Below are positions 8,096-15,789 of a DNA stretch of 61,582 nt, piece by piece. Within the stretch, counting starts at the first letter, position 1. Every line of letters begins with the position of its first letter. Made by a program: the position numbers and the translations under genes. The notes beneath the pieces were generated by a model. That model was not told the origin of the DNA. It made no database searches and was given only the letters and a program-made list of their open reading frames with translations. Source of the DNA: a virus; the IMG/VR virus record IMGVR_UViG_3300028393_000068, positions 1 to 61,582 of that record; one strand, 5' to 3'.

Positions 8096-8578
8096 ATGGG
8101 ATTCGCAACACACCTAGGCCCTTGGCTGCTCGGCACTGTTAAAAACACAACCGGCACCACTGCTGGCACGATCCGAAACATGGGCTCAACTACTGTTACC
8201 CAAACGGGCGCAACCACTGTAAGCGACACAACTGCTACTACTTTGTTTGTCTTGCCTGCTGGCGCAATGATTAACAACTTTATCGTGAACATTACCACTG
8301 CCTATGCAGGTACTACCGGTAACACAATCACTGTGAAGATTGGCTCTACAACTCTAGGTACTGTTGGTGGCGCTACCACTACACCTTTGTCTGTTGGCCG
8401 CGCAACATTCACCATCACTGACGCAAGCATTGCTACTTACGAGAACGTAGGTTCAACAGATGCAATCGTTACAGTAACTTACGCCTGTGCTGGTACAGCC
8501 AGCGGCGGTGCTGCTAGCGTGACTTGTGTCTACACAGTCCGTGGTTCTGACGGCGTTGCTAACCCCAGCCAAGCTTAA
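8096..8578 (+). CDS. Thr/Ala-rich virion structural protein (probable)
   Basis: A 160-residue, almost charge-free, beta-rich protein with over a quarter Thr (TTGTTAGTIRNMGSTTVTQT). No signal peptide or membrane segment is visible. The composition matches small head- or tail-decoration proteins and other small beta proteins in this genome (12942-13361, 15790-16164). It is its own unit: candidate promoter 7979-8007 in front and a UUCG hairpin just behind. A 5' leader of about 85 nt lies between promoter and ATG. The RBS TAAGGAAATATC precedes ATG 8096. Function is inferred from composition only. Confidence 0.65.
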   Translation: MGFATHLGPWLLGTVKNTTGTTAGTIRNMGSTTVTQTGATTVSDTTATTLFVLPAGAMINNFIVNITTAYAGTTGNTITVKIGSTTLGTVGGATTTPLSVGRATFTITDASIATYENVGSTDAIVTVTYACAGTASGGAASVTCVYTVRGSDGVANPSQA

Positions 8579-8583
8579 TTGAT

Positions 8584-8602
8584 CTAGGGGGCTTCGGCCC
8601 CC
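8584..8602 (+). terminator. Second copy of the UUCG hairpin (weak or no T tract)
   Basis: The 19-nt string from 7127-7145 is repeated exactly. The same GGGGGC-TTCG-GCCCCC stem forms at 8587-8602 but is followed by ATTTACAAGG, so it may act as an attenuator or mRNA 3' stabiliser rather than a full terminator. Confidence 0.55.
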
Positions 8603-8621
8603 ATTTACAAGGAGATTAATT

Positions 8622-8915
8622 ATGATGCAAACAGACGTAAAAGCGGCGCATTTGAGCGCGGCGGGTTCTTTTATATCGGGGCGAACACGCCTTAGAGGTA
8701 TTGTGGTTAGCCCCAAAGTTACAACAGCGGCAACATTTGAAATTCGTGATGGCAGCGCCACTGCTGCTGTGTTGTTTACAATGGATATTGCCAGCGTTGC
8801 CACCCCGGTAAACTTTAATATCACAATACCCGGCGAAGGTATTGTGGCATCTACAGGGCTTTACTTAACAACCAGCGTAGGAACTATTGTGGGTATTGAA
8901 GTGTTCTATGGCTAA
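8622..8915 (+). CDS. Small beta-rich virion protein (hypothetical)
   Basis: A 97-residue hydrophobic beta-strand protein (LRGIVVSPKVTTAATFEIRD, GIVASTGLYLTTSVG). Similar short proteins are frequent in aquatic phage late operons and are probably structural. ATG 8622 follows AAGGAGATTAATT; a second ATG three bases on could also be used. Its end overlaps the next gene by 8 bp. Confidence 0.65.
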   Translation: MMQTDVKAAHLSAAGSFISGRTRLRGIVVSPKVTTAATFEIRDGSATAAVLFTMDIASVATPVNFNITIPGEGIVASTGLYLTTSVGTIVGIEVFYG

Positions 8916-9165
8916 GAAAAAAGGCCCCTCACTAGCTATTGGTCGCGGCGAGAAGTTGCCCGTATCCAAAGGTGCGGGGCTGACTGCCAAAGGCCGCGCT
9001 AAGTACAACGCTGCTACGGGTAGTAACCTGAAGGCTCCACAGCCACAAGGCGGCAAGCGCAAGGACTCGTTCTGTGCACGCATGTCAGGTATGCCCGGCC
9101 CCATGAAAGACGAGAAGGGTAAGCCCACCCGTAAGGCGGCTGCCCTTGCAAGATGGAAATGTTGA
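8908..9165 (+). CDS. Small basic phage protein with RMSGMPGPMKDEKGKPTRKA motif
   Basis: An 85-residue, Lys/Arg/Gly-rich protein. The C-terminal motif FCARMSG-x-x-GPMKDEKGKPTRKAAAL-x-RW is highly conserved in many phages and is, from memory, a domain of unknown function (possibly DUF6321). I place the start at ATG 8908, which overlaps the preceding stop by 8 bp, rather than at 8887. A nucleic-acid-binding or head-associated role is possible but unproven. The next ATG lies 1 bp after its stop. Confidence 0.75.
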   Translation: MAKKKGPSLAIGRGEKLPVSKGAGLTAKGRAKYNAATGSNLKAPQPQGGKRKDSFCARMSGMPGPMKDEKGKPTRKAAALARWKC

Positions 9166-9166
9166 T

Positions 9167-9373
9167 ATGACTACAAACTCAGACACAATTAAAAGCACGC
9201 TGGATATTGTTTCAGTGTTTGCAGCCATAGGATCGTTTTTGGAAATGTTTACCCCAATTTTTGGTTTGATTGGCGCAATCTGGACATTGATGCGAATCGC
9301 CGAAATGATTGCGGGTAAACCCTTTGCTGAAATAATCCGCAAGAAGAAGGCTGGCGATGCCATCGACCAGTAA
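9167..9373 (+). CDS. Small membrane protein, possible holin-like
   Basis: A 68-residue protein with a hydrophobic stretch from about residue 12 to 45 (VFAAIGSFLEMFTPIFGLIG and on to ALIWTLM-like residues), enough for one long or two short helices, followed by a basic tail (EIIRKKKAG). Start chosen at ATG 9167, 1 bp after the previous stop. Size and topology allow a holin or a virion membrane-interacting peptide, but better holin candidates sit at 22654-23411 beside the lysozyme. It overlaps the next gene by 17 bp. Confidence 0.6.
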   Translation: MTTNSDTIKSTLDIVSVFAAIGSFLEMFTPIFGLIGAIWTLMRIAEMIAGKPFAEIIRKKKAGDAIDQ

Positions 9374-9821
9374 AAAACAACACAACTTCATGGCAGCAAT
9401 AGCGCACAACCCTGCGTTTGCCAAGAAGGTAGGAATACCGCAAAGCGTTGGAAAAGATTTCAACGAAGCGGATAAGGGTAAGAAGTTTGGTAAGGGCGGG
9501 GAAACTCGTCCAGATGTGCAAGGTATCAACAAGCCTAAAACCGATCACGGAAAAATGGCTTTTTTTAAAGAAGGTGGTAATACTATGGCTTCCAAAATGA
9601 ATCCCGGCTTCATGGCAATGATGGCTAAGAAAAAAGGCGCACAAGAAGGCTCTAAGGCTGACATGGCGTCAGACAAAAAGCAAATGATGGGCATGAAAAA
9701 AGGCGGCATGAAAAAGATGGCCAATGGTGGCTCAGCTTCTTCCCGCGCTGATGGTGTTGCTACAAAAGGCAAAACCAAAGGCACAATGATTGCCATGAAC
9801 AAGGGCGGCAAGACCTGCTAA
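9357..9821 (+). CDS. DUF3008-like small basic protein
   Basis: A 154-residue Lys/Gly/Met-rich protein. Its N-terminus (MPSTSKKQHNFMAAIAHNP, then KVGIPQSVGKDF-x-EADKGKKF) is the signature of a family seen in phages and bacteria annotated as DUF3008. The C-terminal half is a low-complexity KKGGMKK-type region with an internal Met (9585) that might start a shorter product. It starts inside the preceding membrane-protein gene. The role is unknown; the charge suggests nucleic-acid contact. Confidence 0.72.
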   Translation: MPSTSKKQHNFMAAIAHNPAFAKKVGIPQSVGKDFNEADKGKKFGKGGETRPDVQGINKPKTDHGKMAFFKEGGNTMASKMNPGFMAMMAKKKGAQEGSKADMASDKKQMMGMKKGGMKKMANGGSASSRADGVATKGKTKGTMIAMNKGGKTC

Positions 9822-9825
9822 GACC

Positions 9826-10101
9826 ATGATGGCCAGCCGTGGAATGGGGGACATCTCCCCCTCTAAAATGCCCAAGGGCGTCAAGAAAGCCCGGCGGGAC
9901 GACACTGACTTCACCCAGTACAAAGAGGGTGGGAAGGTGAATGCGGCTGGCAATTACACAAAGCCAAGTCTTCGCAAGAAGATTGTGTCTCAAGTAAAGT
10001 CAGCAGCCACGCAAGGTACCGGTGCAGGTCTTTGGAGTGCCCGAAAAGCTCAGCTTGTTGCCAAGAAGTACAAGGCGGCAGGCGGGGGTTACCGAGATTG
10101 A
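9826..10101 (+). CDS. Small basic phage protein with WSARKAQLVAKKYKAAGGGY motif
   Basis: A 91-residue, Lys-rich protein. The conserved C-terminal motif WSARKAQLVAKKYKAAGGGY is recurrent in aquatic phages next to the flanking small genes. ATG 9826 and 9829 are both possible. Its TGA stop overlaps the TTG start of the next gene (TTGA), so the two are translationally coupled. Function unknown. Confidence 0.7.
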   Translation: MMASRGMGDISPSKMPKGVKKARRDDTDFTQYKEGGKVNAAGNYTKPSLRKKIVSQVKSAATQGTGAGLWSARKAQLVAKKYKAAGGGYRD

Positions 10102-10331
10102 AAGCGCCTCAAAAATCATTGAAGGATTGGGGCGACCAAAAATGGGGAACCAAAAGTGGTAAAAAATCTTCTGACACAGGTGAGCGATACCTTCCAAAAG
10201 CTGCGATCAAAAGTCTCAGCGCTAGTGAGTACGCTGCGACGACCAAAGCCAAGCGAGCCGGAAAAGCCGCAGGCAAACAATTCGTAGCACAACCCAAAAC
10301 GATTGCAAAGAAAACGGCGGGGTTTAGATAA
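10098..10331 (+). CDS. Small basic phage protein with TKSGKKSSDTGERYLP motif, TTG start
   Basis: A 77-residue protein starting at TTG 10098 (residues MKAPQKSLKDW by initiator Met). I recognise the family by KSLKDW-x-x-Q-x-WGTKSGK and S-x-TGERYLPKAAIKSL; it occurs in phages and some giant viruses (possibly DUF5872, from memory). The upstream ATG at 10032 would add a tail that overlaps the previous gene out of frame and lacks family character, so I reject it. The 1-nt TAATG overlap couples it to the next gene. Confidence 0.75.
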   Translation: MKAPQKSLKDWGDQKWGTKSGKKSSDTGERYLPKAAIKSLSASEYAATTKAKRAGKAAGKQFVAQPKTIAKKTAGFR

Positions 10332-10507
10332 TGGCTACCAAAAACTTTATTCAAAACGCAATCAAGAAGCCCGGTGCATTACGCGCATCGTTGGGCGTTA
10401 AAGCCGGTGAAAAGATTCCTGCAAAGAAGCTAAACGCCGCTGCAAAACAACCCGGTAAAATGGGGCAGCGTGCGCGTTTGGCTAAAACTCTTAAGAGCTT
10501 TAAATGA
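10331..10507 (+). CDS. 58-residue basic phage protein
   Basis: Reads MATKNFIQNAIKKPGALRAS, then LGVKAGEKIPAKKLNAAAK, then a GQRARLAKTLK ending. It is Lys/Ala-rich and helical. The GALR-x-x-LGVK-x-GEKIPAKKL pattern recurs in other phages beside the same neighbours. It begins in a TAATG overlap with the previous gene and ends in an ATGA overlap with the next, so it is locked into the operon. Role unknown; the charge suggests nucleic-acid contact. Confidence 0.8.
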   Translation: MATKNFIQNAIKKPGALRASLGVKAGEKIPAKKLNAAAKQPGKMGQRARLAKTLKSFK

Positions 10508-11436
10508 CCACTTCAGGAACCGCAGCGTTTAACCTTGACCTTACTGAGTTGGTTGAGGAAGCATTTGAACGTGCCGGTTCGGAGTTGCGTACGGGCTACG
10601 ACTTACGTACAGCCCGTCGTTCATTGAATTTAATGTTTGCTGATTGGGCAAACCGCGGTGTCAACATGTGGACGTTTGAGCAGGGTACGATTAACCTGAC
10701 TCCGGGTTTGAACACCTACGCGCTTCCCGTTGATACGGTGGATTTGCTTGAGCATGTGATTCGCACGGGCGCGGGTAGCGCGTCCACACAAGCTGACCTG
10801 ACCATCACGCGTATTAGTGTTTCTACCTATGCCACGATCCCCAACAAACTGCAACAAGCCAGACCAATTCAGGTGTGGTATCAGCGTTTGGATGGTCAAA
10901 CTTCATCGATTGGCACCACGCTTAACGGCGGGATCACAGCCACAGACACCACAATCACACTAACTTCCGTTGCAGGACTTCCAGCTACAGGATTTGTACA
11001 GATTGATACCGGAGCTTTAACAGAGACTATCCAGTACGGCTACATCTCTGGCAACGTGCTTTACAACTGTTTCCGTGGGCAGAATGGCACAACCGCTACA
11101 GCACACTCAACAGGCGTGGCTGTATACACGCAGAATCTTCCCTCTGTGACCCTTTGGCCAACACCAGACAACAGTACAACGTATCAGTTCGTTTACTGGC
11201 GCATGCGCCGTATTGATGATGCTGGCGGGGGTGTACGCACGATGGATGTACCTTTCCGCTTCCTGCCCTGTATGGTGGCAGGCTTGGCCTATTACTTGGC
11301 TCTTAAGATTGAAGGTGGCGCTGAGCGCCTACCCGTCTTGAAACAACAGTACGATGAAGCTTGGCAGTTGGCTTCTGATGAAGATCGTGAAAAGGCTTCA
11401 GTTCGGTTTGTTCCACGTCAGATGTACATAAACTAG
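10504..11436 (+). CDS. Neck/head-tail adaptor-like structural protein
   Basis: A 310-residue protein. The N-terminal helices (DLTELVEEAFERAGSELRTG, ARRSLNLMFADWANRGVNMW) are typical of phage head-tail adaptor or head-completion proteins. A beta domain follows (GTINLTPGLNTYALPVDTVD, VTLWPTPDNSTTYQFVYWRM), with an inserted Ig-like beta unit at about residues 140-200, and a helical C-terminus. The combination is common in podovirus-like neck proteins. It is the first large gene after the tiny-gene chain and is coupled to it by ATGA. The exact position in the neck is not determinable here. Confidence 0.65.
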   Translation: MTTSGTAAFNLDLTELVEEAFERAGSELRTGYDLRTARRSLNLMFADWANRGVNMWTFEQGTINLTPGLNTYALPVDTVDLLEHVIRTGAGSASTQADLTITRISVSTYATIPNKLQQARPIQVWYQRLDGQTSSIGTTLNGGITATDTTITLTSVAGLPATGFVQIDTGALTETIQYGYISGNVLYNCFRGQNGTTATAHSTGVAVYTQNLPSVTLWPTPDNSTTYQFVYWRMRRIDDAGGGVRTMDVPFRFLPCMVAGLAYYLALKIEGGAERLPVLKQQYDEAWQLASDEDREKASVRFVPRQMYIN

Positions 11437-11446
11437 CGGCACGTAA

Positions 11447-11836
11447 ATGGGCAATCGCTTTGCATCCGGTAAGAACAGTATCGCCATGTGCGATAGGTGT
11501 GGCCAACAGTTTAAATTAACGGCTTTGAAAAAAGAAGTTATCAAGACAAAGCTTTACAATTTGATGGTGTGCCCAGTGTGTTGGGATCCAGATCAGCCGC
11601 AGTTGCAGTTGGGTATGTACCCAGTGGATGATCCGCAGGCAGTGCGTGACCCGCGCAAGGACACGACGTACGTCACGGCAGGGGTAAGCGCTACTGGCAG
11701 TCTGACTGGCGGTTCGCGGGATGTTCAGTGGGGATGGAACCCCGTTGGTGGGTCGGTTAATTTTGATGCAGTTTTGACGCCAAACTACTTGGTGGCAACG
11801 GCGTTTGTTGGTACAGTTACGGTAACAGTTTCATAG
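11447..11836 (+). CDS. Zinc-ribbon phage protein
   Basis: A 129-residue protein with an N-terminal zinc ribbon: CDRCGQQF (about residues 15-22) and CPVCWDPDQPQ (about 42-52) give two CxxC knuckles. A low-complexity beta tail follows (TYVTAGVSATGSLTGGSRDV). This family sits in the neck region of many phages and is probably a minor virion or assembly protein. The ATG follows the adaptor stop by 10 bp. Confidence 0.68.
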   Translation: MGNRFASGKNSIAMCDRCGQQFKLTALKKEVIKTKLYNLMVCPVCWDPDQPQLQLGMYPVDDPQAVRDPRKDTTYVTAGVSATGSLTGGSRDVQWGWNPVGGSVNFDAVLTPNYLVATAFVGTVTVTVS

Positions 11837-11845
11837 GAGCTTAAT

Positions 11846-12040
11846 ATGGCAAAAGAAGACATGAAGTCAGACAAGAAGCAAGACGTTGCTCTGATTAAAA
11901 AAGCGTTCAAGCAGCATGACTCGCAAGAACACAAGGGCGGTAAAGGCACAGCTTTGAAATTAAAAAAAGGTGGCCCCACGTCTGAAGACCGCATGCGTTT
12001 GGGACGTAACTTGTCTCGTGCTGCAAACCAAGGGAAATAA
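11846..12040 (+). CDS. Small highly charged protein
   Basis: A 64-residue, Lys-rich protein (MAKEDMKSDKKQDVALIKKA) with a basic C-terminus (LGRNLSRAANQGK) and an AGGAG ribosome site. It resembles the other short basic proteins at 8908-10507 in composition. Conserved in similar phages to my knowledge, without assigned function. Confidence 0.68.
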   Translation: MAKEDMKSDKKQDVALIKKAFKQHDSQEHKGGKGTALKLKKGGPTSEDRMRLGRNLSRAANQGK

Positions 12041-12041
12041 T

Positions 12042-12287
12042 ATGGTCAAGGTTAACAATTTACCAGCTTCTGCATACGCCAAGCCCCACACCATGAGTGG
12101 TGCGCCTGTAGGCATCTCTGAGAACCCCGGTTCTGGCGTCAATCGCAGTAAAGCTGACACCGTTGATATGAGCATTGGCAATATCAGCAAATCTGCGGGC
12201 AACGAAATTGTGAAGACATCTGGTATTGTCACCCGCGGTAACGGTGCGGCGACCAAGGGAATTACGGCCAGAGGCCCGATGGCATGA
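12042..12287 (+). CDS. Small hypothetical protein
   Basis: An 81-residue, Gly/Ser/Ala/Thr-rich protein starting at ATG 12042, 1 bp after the preceding stop. I rejected the upstream ATG at 11970 because it would overlap that gene by 70 bp. Repeated I-x-x-S-G-x-V-x-R-G-type segments suggest an extended structure. It is coupled to the next gene by ATGA. Confidence 0.65.
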   Translation: MVKVNNLPASAYAKPHTMSGAPVGISENPGSGVNRSKADTVDMSIGNISKSAGNEIVKTSGIVTRGNGAATKGITARGPMA

Positions 12288-12940
12288 ATTACGCCGCACT
12301 CAGCACTGCTATCCAAGCCTACACGGAGAATACAGAAGCGAATTTTGTCGCTGAGATACCCGTGTTCGTTCAGCAGGCTGAGCAGCGTATTTACAACAAC
12401 GTCCAGTTCCCGTCTATTCGCAAGAATGTAACGGGTGTAATGTCTACCAATAACAAGTATCTTGCTTGCCCTAATGACTTCTTGGCTGTCTATTCAATGG
12501 CAGTTATTGACGGTGATGGTAACTACGAGTATTTGTTAAACAAAGATGTTAACTTTATTCGACAAGCCTACCCACTACCAACGGACACGGCTATCCCAAG
12601 GTATTACGCTTTGTTTGGCCCACAGTCTACCAACGCGGCTGAGTTATCTTTTATTATTGGCCCAACACCTAATGCCAATTACAACGTTGAGTTGCATTAC
12701 TACTTCTACCCAGAGTCAATTGTGACTGCGGGTACAACATGGCTGGGTGACAACTTTGACTCTGTGCTGCTATACGGTTCGTTGGTTGAGGCTTACACCT
12801 ACATGAAGGGTGAAGCCGACATAATGGGCTTGTACAACGGTAAGTATCAGGAAGCATTAGCGTTGGCTAAACGTTTGGGCGATGGTATGGAGCGTCAAGA
12901 CGCTTATCGTTCTGGTCAGTTCCGTCAGAAGGTGACTTGA
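12284..12940 (+). CDS. Tail tubular/neck-like structural protein
   Basis: A 218-residue protein with an N-terminal helical part (TAIQAYTENTEANFVAEIPV, QQAEQRIYNNVQFP) and a beta core with YFYPESIVTAGTTW and a helical end (LYGSLVEAYTYMKGEADIM). This pattern is typical of phage tail-tubular or head-tail joining proteins in the same position. With 10504-11436 it probably forms the neck between portal and tail. The precise homologue in model podoviruses is not certain. Confidence 0.65.
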   Translation: MNYAALSTAIQAYTENTEANFVAEIPVFVQQAEQRIYNNVQFPSIRKNVTGVMSTNNKYLACPNDFLAVYSMAVIDGDGNYEYLLNKDVNFIRQAYPLPTDTAIPRYYALFGPQSTNAAELSFIIGPTPNANYNVELHYYFYPESIVTAGTTWLGDNFDSVLLYGSLVEAYTYMKGEADIMGLYNGKYQEALALAKRLGDGMERQDAYRSGQFRQKVT

Positions 12941-12941
12941 T

Positions 12942-13361
12942 ATGGCAATTGTTCAGACTCAAACCACTAGCTTCAAAGCGCAGTTGTATCAAGGTATTCA
13001 TGACCTAACGACTGACGTTATCAAGATTGCCCTGTACACAGCCAACGCAGATTTAAACGCCGATACTACTGTGTACAGCACGACCAATGAAGTGGCGGCT
13101 ACGGGTACGTACGCGCTTGGTGGTTCACAACTGACACCAATTACAGTCAGCACTTCTGGTTATACAGCGTATGTAAGTTTTCCTAATGTTGCTTGGACTG
13201 CGGCAATTACGGCCAGATGTGCTTTGATTTATAACTCTAGTAAAGGCAGCAAAGCAATTGCTGTATTAGACTTTGGTTCTGATAAAACATCTACCACCAC
13301 GTTCACCATCACAATGCCAACTAACGGCGCAACCACTTCGTTAATTCGTTCTTCTAACTAA
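12942..13361 (+). CDS. Small beta-rich virion protein
   Basis: A 139-residue protein (FKAQLYQGIHDLTTDVIKIA, LYTANADLNADTTVYSTTNE) of a type common in phage tail regions and normally annotated as structural. It has many Thr and Ser and no cysteine pairs beyond one. The start is 1 bp after the previous stop, and its 3' end is followed by AAGGAG for the next gene. Confidence 0.68.
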   Translation: MAIVQTQTTSFKAQLYQGIHDLTTDVIKIALYTANADLNADTTVYSTTNEVAATGTYALGGSQLTPITVSTSGYTAYVSFPNVAWTAAITARCALIYNSSKGSKAIAVLDFGSDKTSTTTFTITMPTNGATTSLIRSSN

Positions 13362-13370
13362 GGAGTCACC

Positions 13371-13934
13371 ATGACTATCGACAAAATGACCGCCACCGAC
13401 ATGGTGCAAGCCACAACCAAATACAACACAATGCCTGAAGACACGATGGCTATCCACGGTACATACCACGCTGTTTGCTACAGCGTAGACGGTTTTGTTA
13501 AATGGTCTGATGACATTGAAAACTTGGTCACTACAGTAGGCAAGAACTTTACGCTGGACACCACGCTGGGTAATACCGCTGGCGGCGCAGTTGTAATGGG
13601 TCTTAAAGGCACAGGTACAGCAGTTGTAGCTGATACGCAAGCCTCACACGCCACATGGCTGGAAGTGGGTTTAGCTAACGCTCCTACATACTCAGGCAAC
13701 CGCCCTACGCCGTCATTTAGCGCGGCTTCCGCTGGTAGCAAGGCCACATCCTCTGCGGTGTCGTTCTCTATCACCAGCACCGGCACTGTGGCCGGATGTT
13801 TTATTAACATTGGTGGTAGCGCGACTAAAGACAATACAACTGGCACATTGTTCTCTGCTGGAGACTTTTCTAGTTCTAAGTCTGTTGTGTCTGGCGATAC
13901 CATCGCTGTTACTTACACTGCTACATTGACCTAA
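13371..13934 (+). CDS. Virion structural protein, tail-associated (probable)
   Basis: A 187-residue protein with an N-terminal charged segment, then a beta sandwich-like region (VKWSDDIENLVTTVGKNFTL). The C-terminus has the pattern GCFINIGGSATKDNTTGTLF ... GDTIAVTYTATL often seen in tail or fibre base proteins. Good RBS AAGGAGTCACC. It is followed after 1 bp by the repeat-rich tail protein. Confidence 0.65.
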   Translation: MTIDKMTATDMVQATTKYNTMPEDTMAIHGTYHAVCYSVDGFVKWSDDIENLVTTVGKNFTLDTTLGNTAGGAVVMGLKGTGTAVVADTQASHATWLEVGLANAPTYSGNRPTPSFSAASAGSKATSSAVSFSITSTGTVAGCFINIGGSATKDNTTGTLFSAGDFSSSKSVVSGDTIAVTYTATLT

Positions 13935-13935
13935 A

Positions 13936-14955
13936 ATGGCTGGAGCCGCTTGGGGTGATAATGCTTGGGGCGACTTAGGTTGGGGTGGAGTTACCACCTA
14001 CGAAGAAAGCGTTACTGAGTATTTGACCCCAGCTACGGCTTGGGGGGTTGGCACTTGGGGAACTGATCCTTGGGGCGGTACAGTCCCTATGTTTGAAACT
14101 CAAACTGTTGCGTTTACTGCAAATGCGTCAATCACAGAGACAGCGGCTATAGCTGATGCTCAATCGGCAATAACAGCATTCTCGGGATTGGTCATTGAAA
14201 CTGCGGCTATATCTGAAACAAATGCGGCAACAACTGCCTATACAAGCACGGTTGCGGATAACTTGGCTACCTCTACTACAGAGTCAGCTTCAGCCACATT
14301 CCCGGTATCACTTACAGAAACATCGGCTACATCAACAACTGAGGCAGTGGCGGCAACCTTTGCTAAGTCAATTACTGAGACTGCGGCAACTTCTACGACA
14401 GAAGCTGTGGCGGCTACGTTTGCTAGAAGTGTTGCTGAAACAGCGGCATTGACGGATGCAAATACAGCAACAACGGCCTATACGACCACGGTAGCAGATT
14501 CGGTAGTAACAAGTACGGTGGAATCTGTGCGGGTTGACTATACTGCTTCAGTCACGGAAACCAATCCAATTGTTACGGTTGAGCAGGCTGTAGCCACGTT
14601 CTTAGGCAGTATTACCGAGTCAATGGCTATATCAGAACAGCAGTTGTTTAGCTGGTTGGCTTCTATTATTGAGACAATGGCTACGTCTGACGCTACAACG
14701 GTTGGTACGTATTACACAGAATTTATTGCAGAGCTTGCGGCTATTGCGGATAATCCACAGGCGGCTACTGCATATAAGGTCAGCAGGTCTGAAACGGCGG
14801 CAATAACAGAAACAAATAGTGGACGATTCTTGTGGGAAATTATTGATGACACACAAGGCGTTACATGGCAGAATATCAGCAATCCACAAACACCGGGCTG
14901 GGCTGATGTGAGTAACACCGAAACGCCCGGTTGGACAGTAATTTCTACTCAGTAG
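13936..14955 (+). CDS. Repeat-rich tail/fibre protein
   Basis: The 339-residue protein has a Trp/Gly-rich N-terminus (AWGDNAWGDLGWGG, WGVGTWGTDPWGG). About eleven imperfect 18-24-residue repeats follow (consensus roughly ETAAISE-x-x-AATTAY-x-x-x-x, residues about 55-290), and the C-terminus has paired PGWADVSNTETPGWTVIS units. Regular short repeats rich in Thr, Ala and Glu suggest an elongated fibre or spacer. The WG-type N-terminus also occurs in 24053-26152 (WGAGAWGIGTWGFGG), hinting that both bind a common partner or fold similarly. Function unproven. Confidence 0.7.
   Translation: MAGAAWGDNAWGDLGWGGVTTYEESVTEYLTPATAWGVGTWGTDPWGGTVPMFETQTVAFTANASITETAAIADAQSAITAFSGLVIETAAISETNAATTAYTSTVADNLATSTTESASATFPVSLTETSATSTTEAVAATFAKSITETAATSTTEAVAATFARSVAETAALTDANTATTAYTTTVADSVVTSTVESVRVDYTASVTETNPIVTVEQAVATFLGSITESMAISEQQLFSWLASIIETMATSDATTVGTYYTEFIAELAAIADNPQAATAYKVSRSETAAITETNSGRFLWEIIDDTQGVTWQNISNPQTPGWADVSNTETPGWTVISTQ
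14101..14810 (+). repeat. Imperfect tandem repeats of about 60-66 bp inside the fibre-like gene
   Basis: Successive segments encode variants of ETAA-I/T-S/A followed by AATTAY or AVAATF. The best-preserved copies lie at 14320-14440, where two neighbouring units encode TSTTEAVAATFA. Codon usage differs between copies, so they are old duplications or selected at the protein level. Confidence 0.6.
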
Positions 14956-14964
14956 GAGCAATAG

Positions 14965-15780
14965 ATGGCAAATACATCGCTAATCGGACTAACCCTCCCG
15001 GCAACCGGCACATTGTCAGGTCAGTGGGGCGACACAGTTAACAACGCTATCTCACAGATTATTGACGTTGCGGTAGCTGGTACTCAGACAATTTCTACTG
15101 ATGCAGACATTACGCTGACCCTAACCACGGGTACATACGCAAGTACGGGCCTGACGGCTAATAGCTCGCAGTACGCAGTAATTCTGTGGACAGCCGCAGG
15201 CACGGTCACTCGCACAATTACAGTCCCTGCCCAGTCTAAAACCTACGTGGTAATTAACAAAAGCAGTACCCAATCAATTATTGTTATAGGTGCAACTGGC
15301 ACAGGCGTTACTGTGGTTGCAGGTACACGGGCTATCGTAGCTTGGGACGGCACTAACTTTGTTAATGTAGGCGGTGGTTCTGCGGCAGGCTCTAACACGC
15401 AGGTTCAGTTCAACAGTTCTGGTGCATTTGGTGCTTCTTCTGCTTTGACATGGGATGGAACATCTCTATCAGCAACCAAGTTTGCAGGTGCTTTAAACGG
15501 TACTGTAGGTGCGACCACTCCTGCGGCGGGTGCGTTTACTACTCTATCGGCTACAACTGCACTCCCTAACACATCAGGCGGTACAGGACAAAACAGTGCG
15601 TTTACACAGTATGGTGTAACTTATGCCGCTACTACAACCACACTAGCAACTACAGCGGCTGGAACAGCAGGGTATGTATTAACTGCTAATTCTGGCGCAG
15701 CACCAACTTTCCAAGCACCGGCATCTTCTGGCGTATCACAAGCCAAGGCCACCATGATTAACTTCATCTTTAGTATTTAA
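14965..15780 (+). CDS. Tail fibre/collar-type structural protein
   Basis: A 271-residue beta-rich protein. The N-terminus NTSLIGLTLPATGTLSGQWG and VNNAISQIIDVAVAG is the hallmark of a widespread phage tail protein family that begins with a W-G-D-x-V/I-N segment. The middle has VVINKSSTQSIIVIGATGTG and AWDGTNFVNVG. A typical fibre linker, NTQVQFNSSGAFGASSALTWDG, comes next but is cut here for length: NTQVQFNSSGAFGASS. The C-terminus is low-complexity. It opens the receptor-binding module before the glycine-rich genes. Confidence 0.7.
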   Translation: MANTSLIGLTLPATGTLSGQWGDTVNNAISQIIDVAVAGTQTISTDADITLTLTTGTYASTGLTANSSQYAVILWTAAGTVTRTITVPAQSKTYVVINKSSTQSIIVIGATGTGVTVVAGTRAIVAWDGTNFVNVGGGSAAGSNTQVQFNSSGAFGASSALTWDGTSLSATKFAGALNGTVGATTPAAGAFTTLSATTALPNTSGGTGQNSAFTQYGVTYAATTTTLATTAAGTAGYVLTANSGAAPTFQAPASSGVSQAKATMINFIFSI

Positions 15781-15789
15781 GGAACCAAC

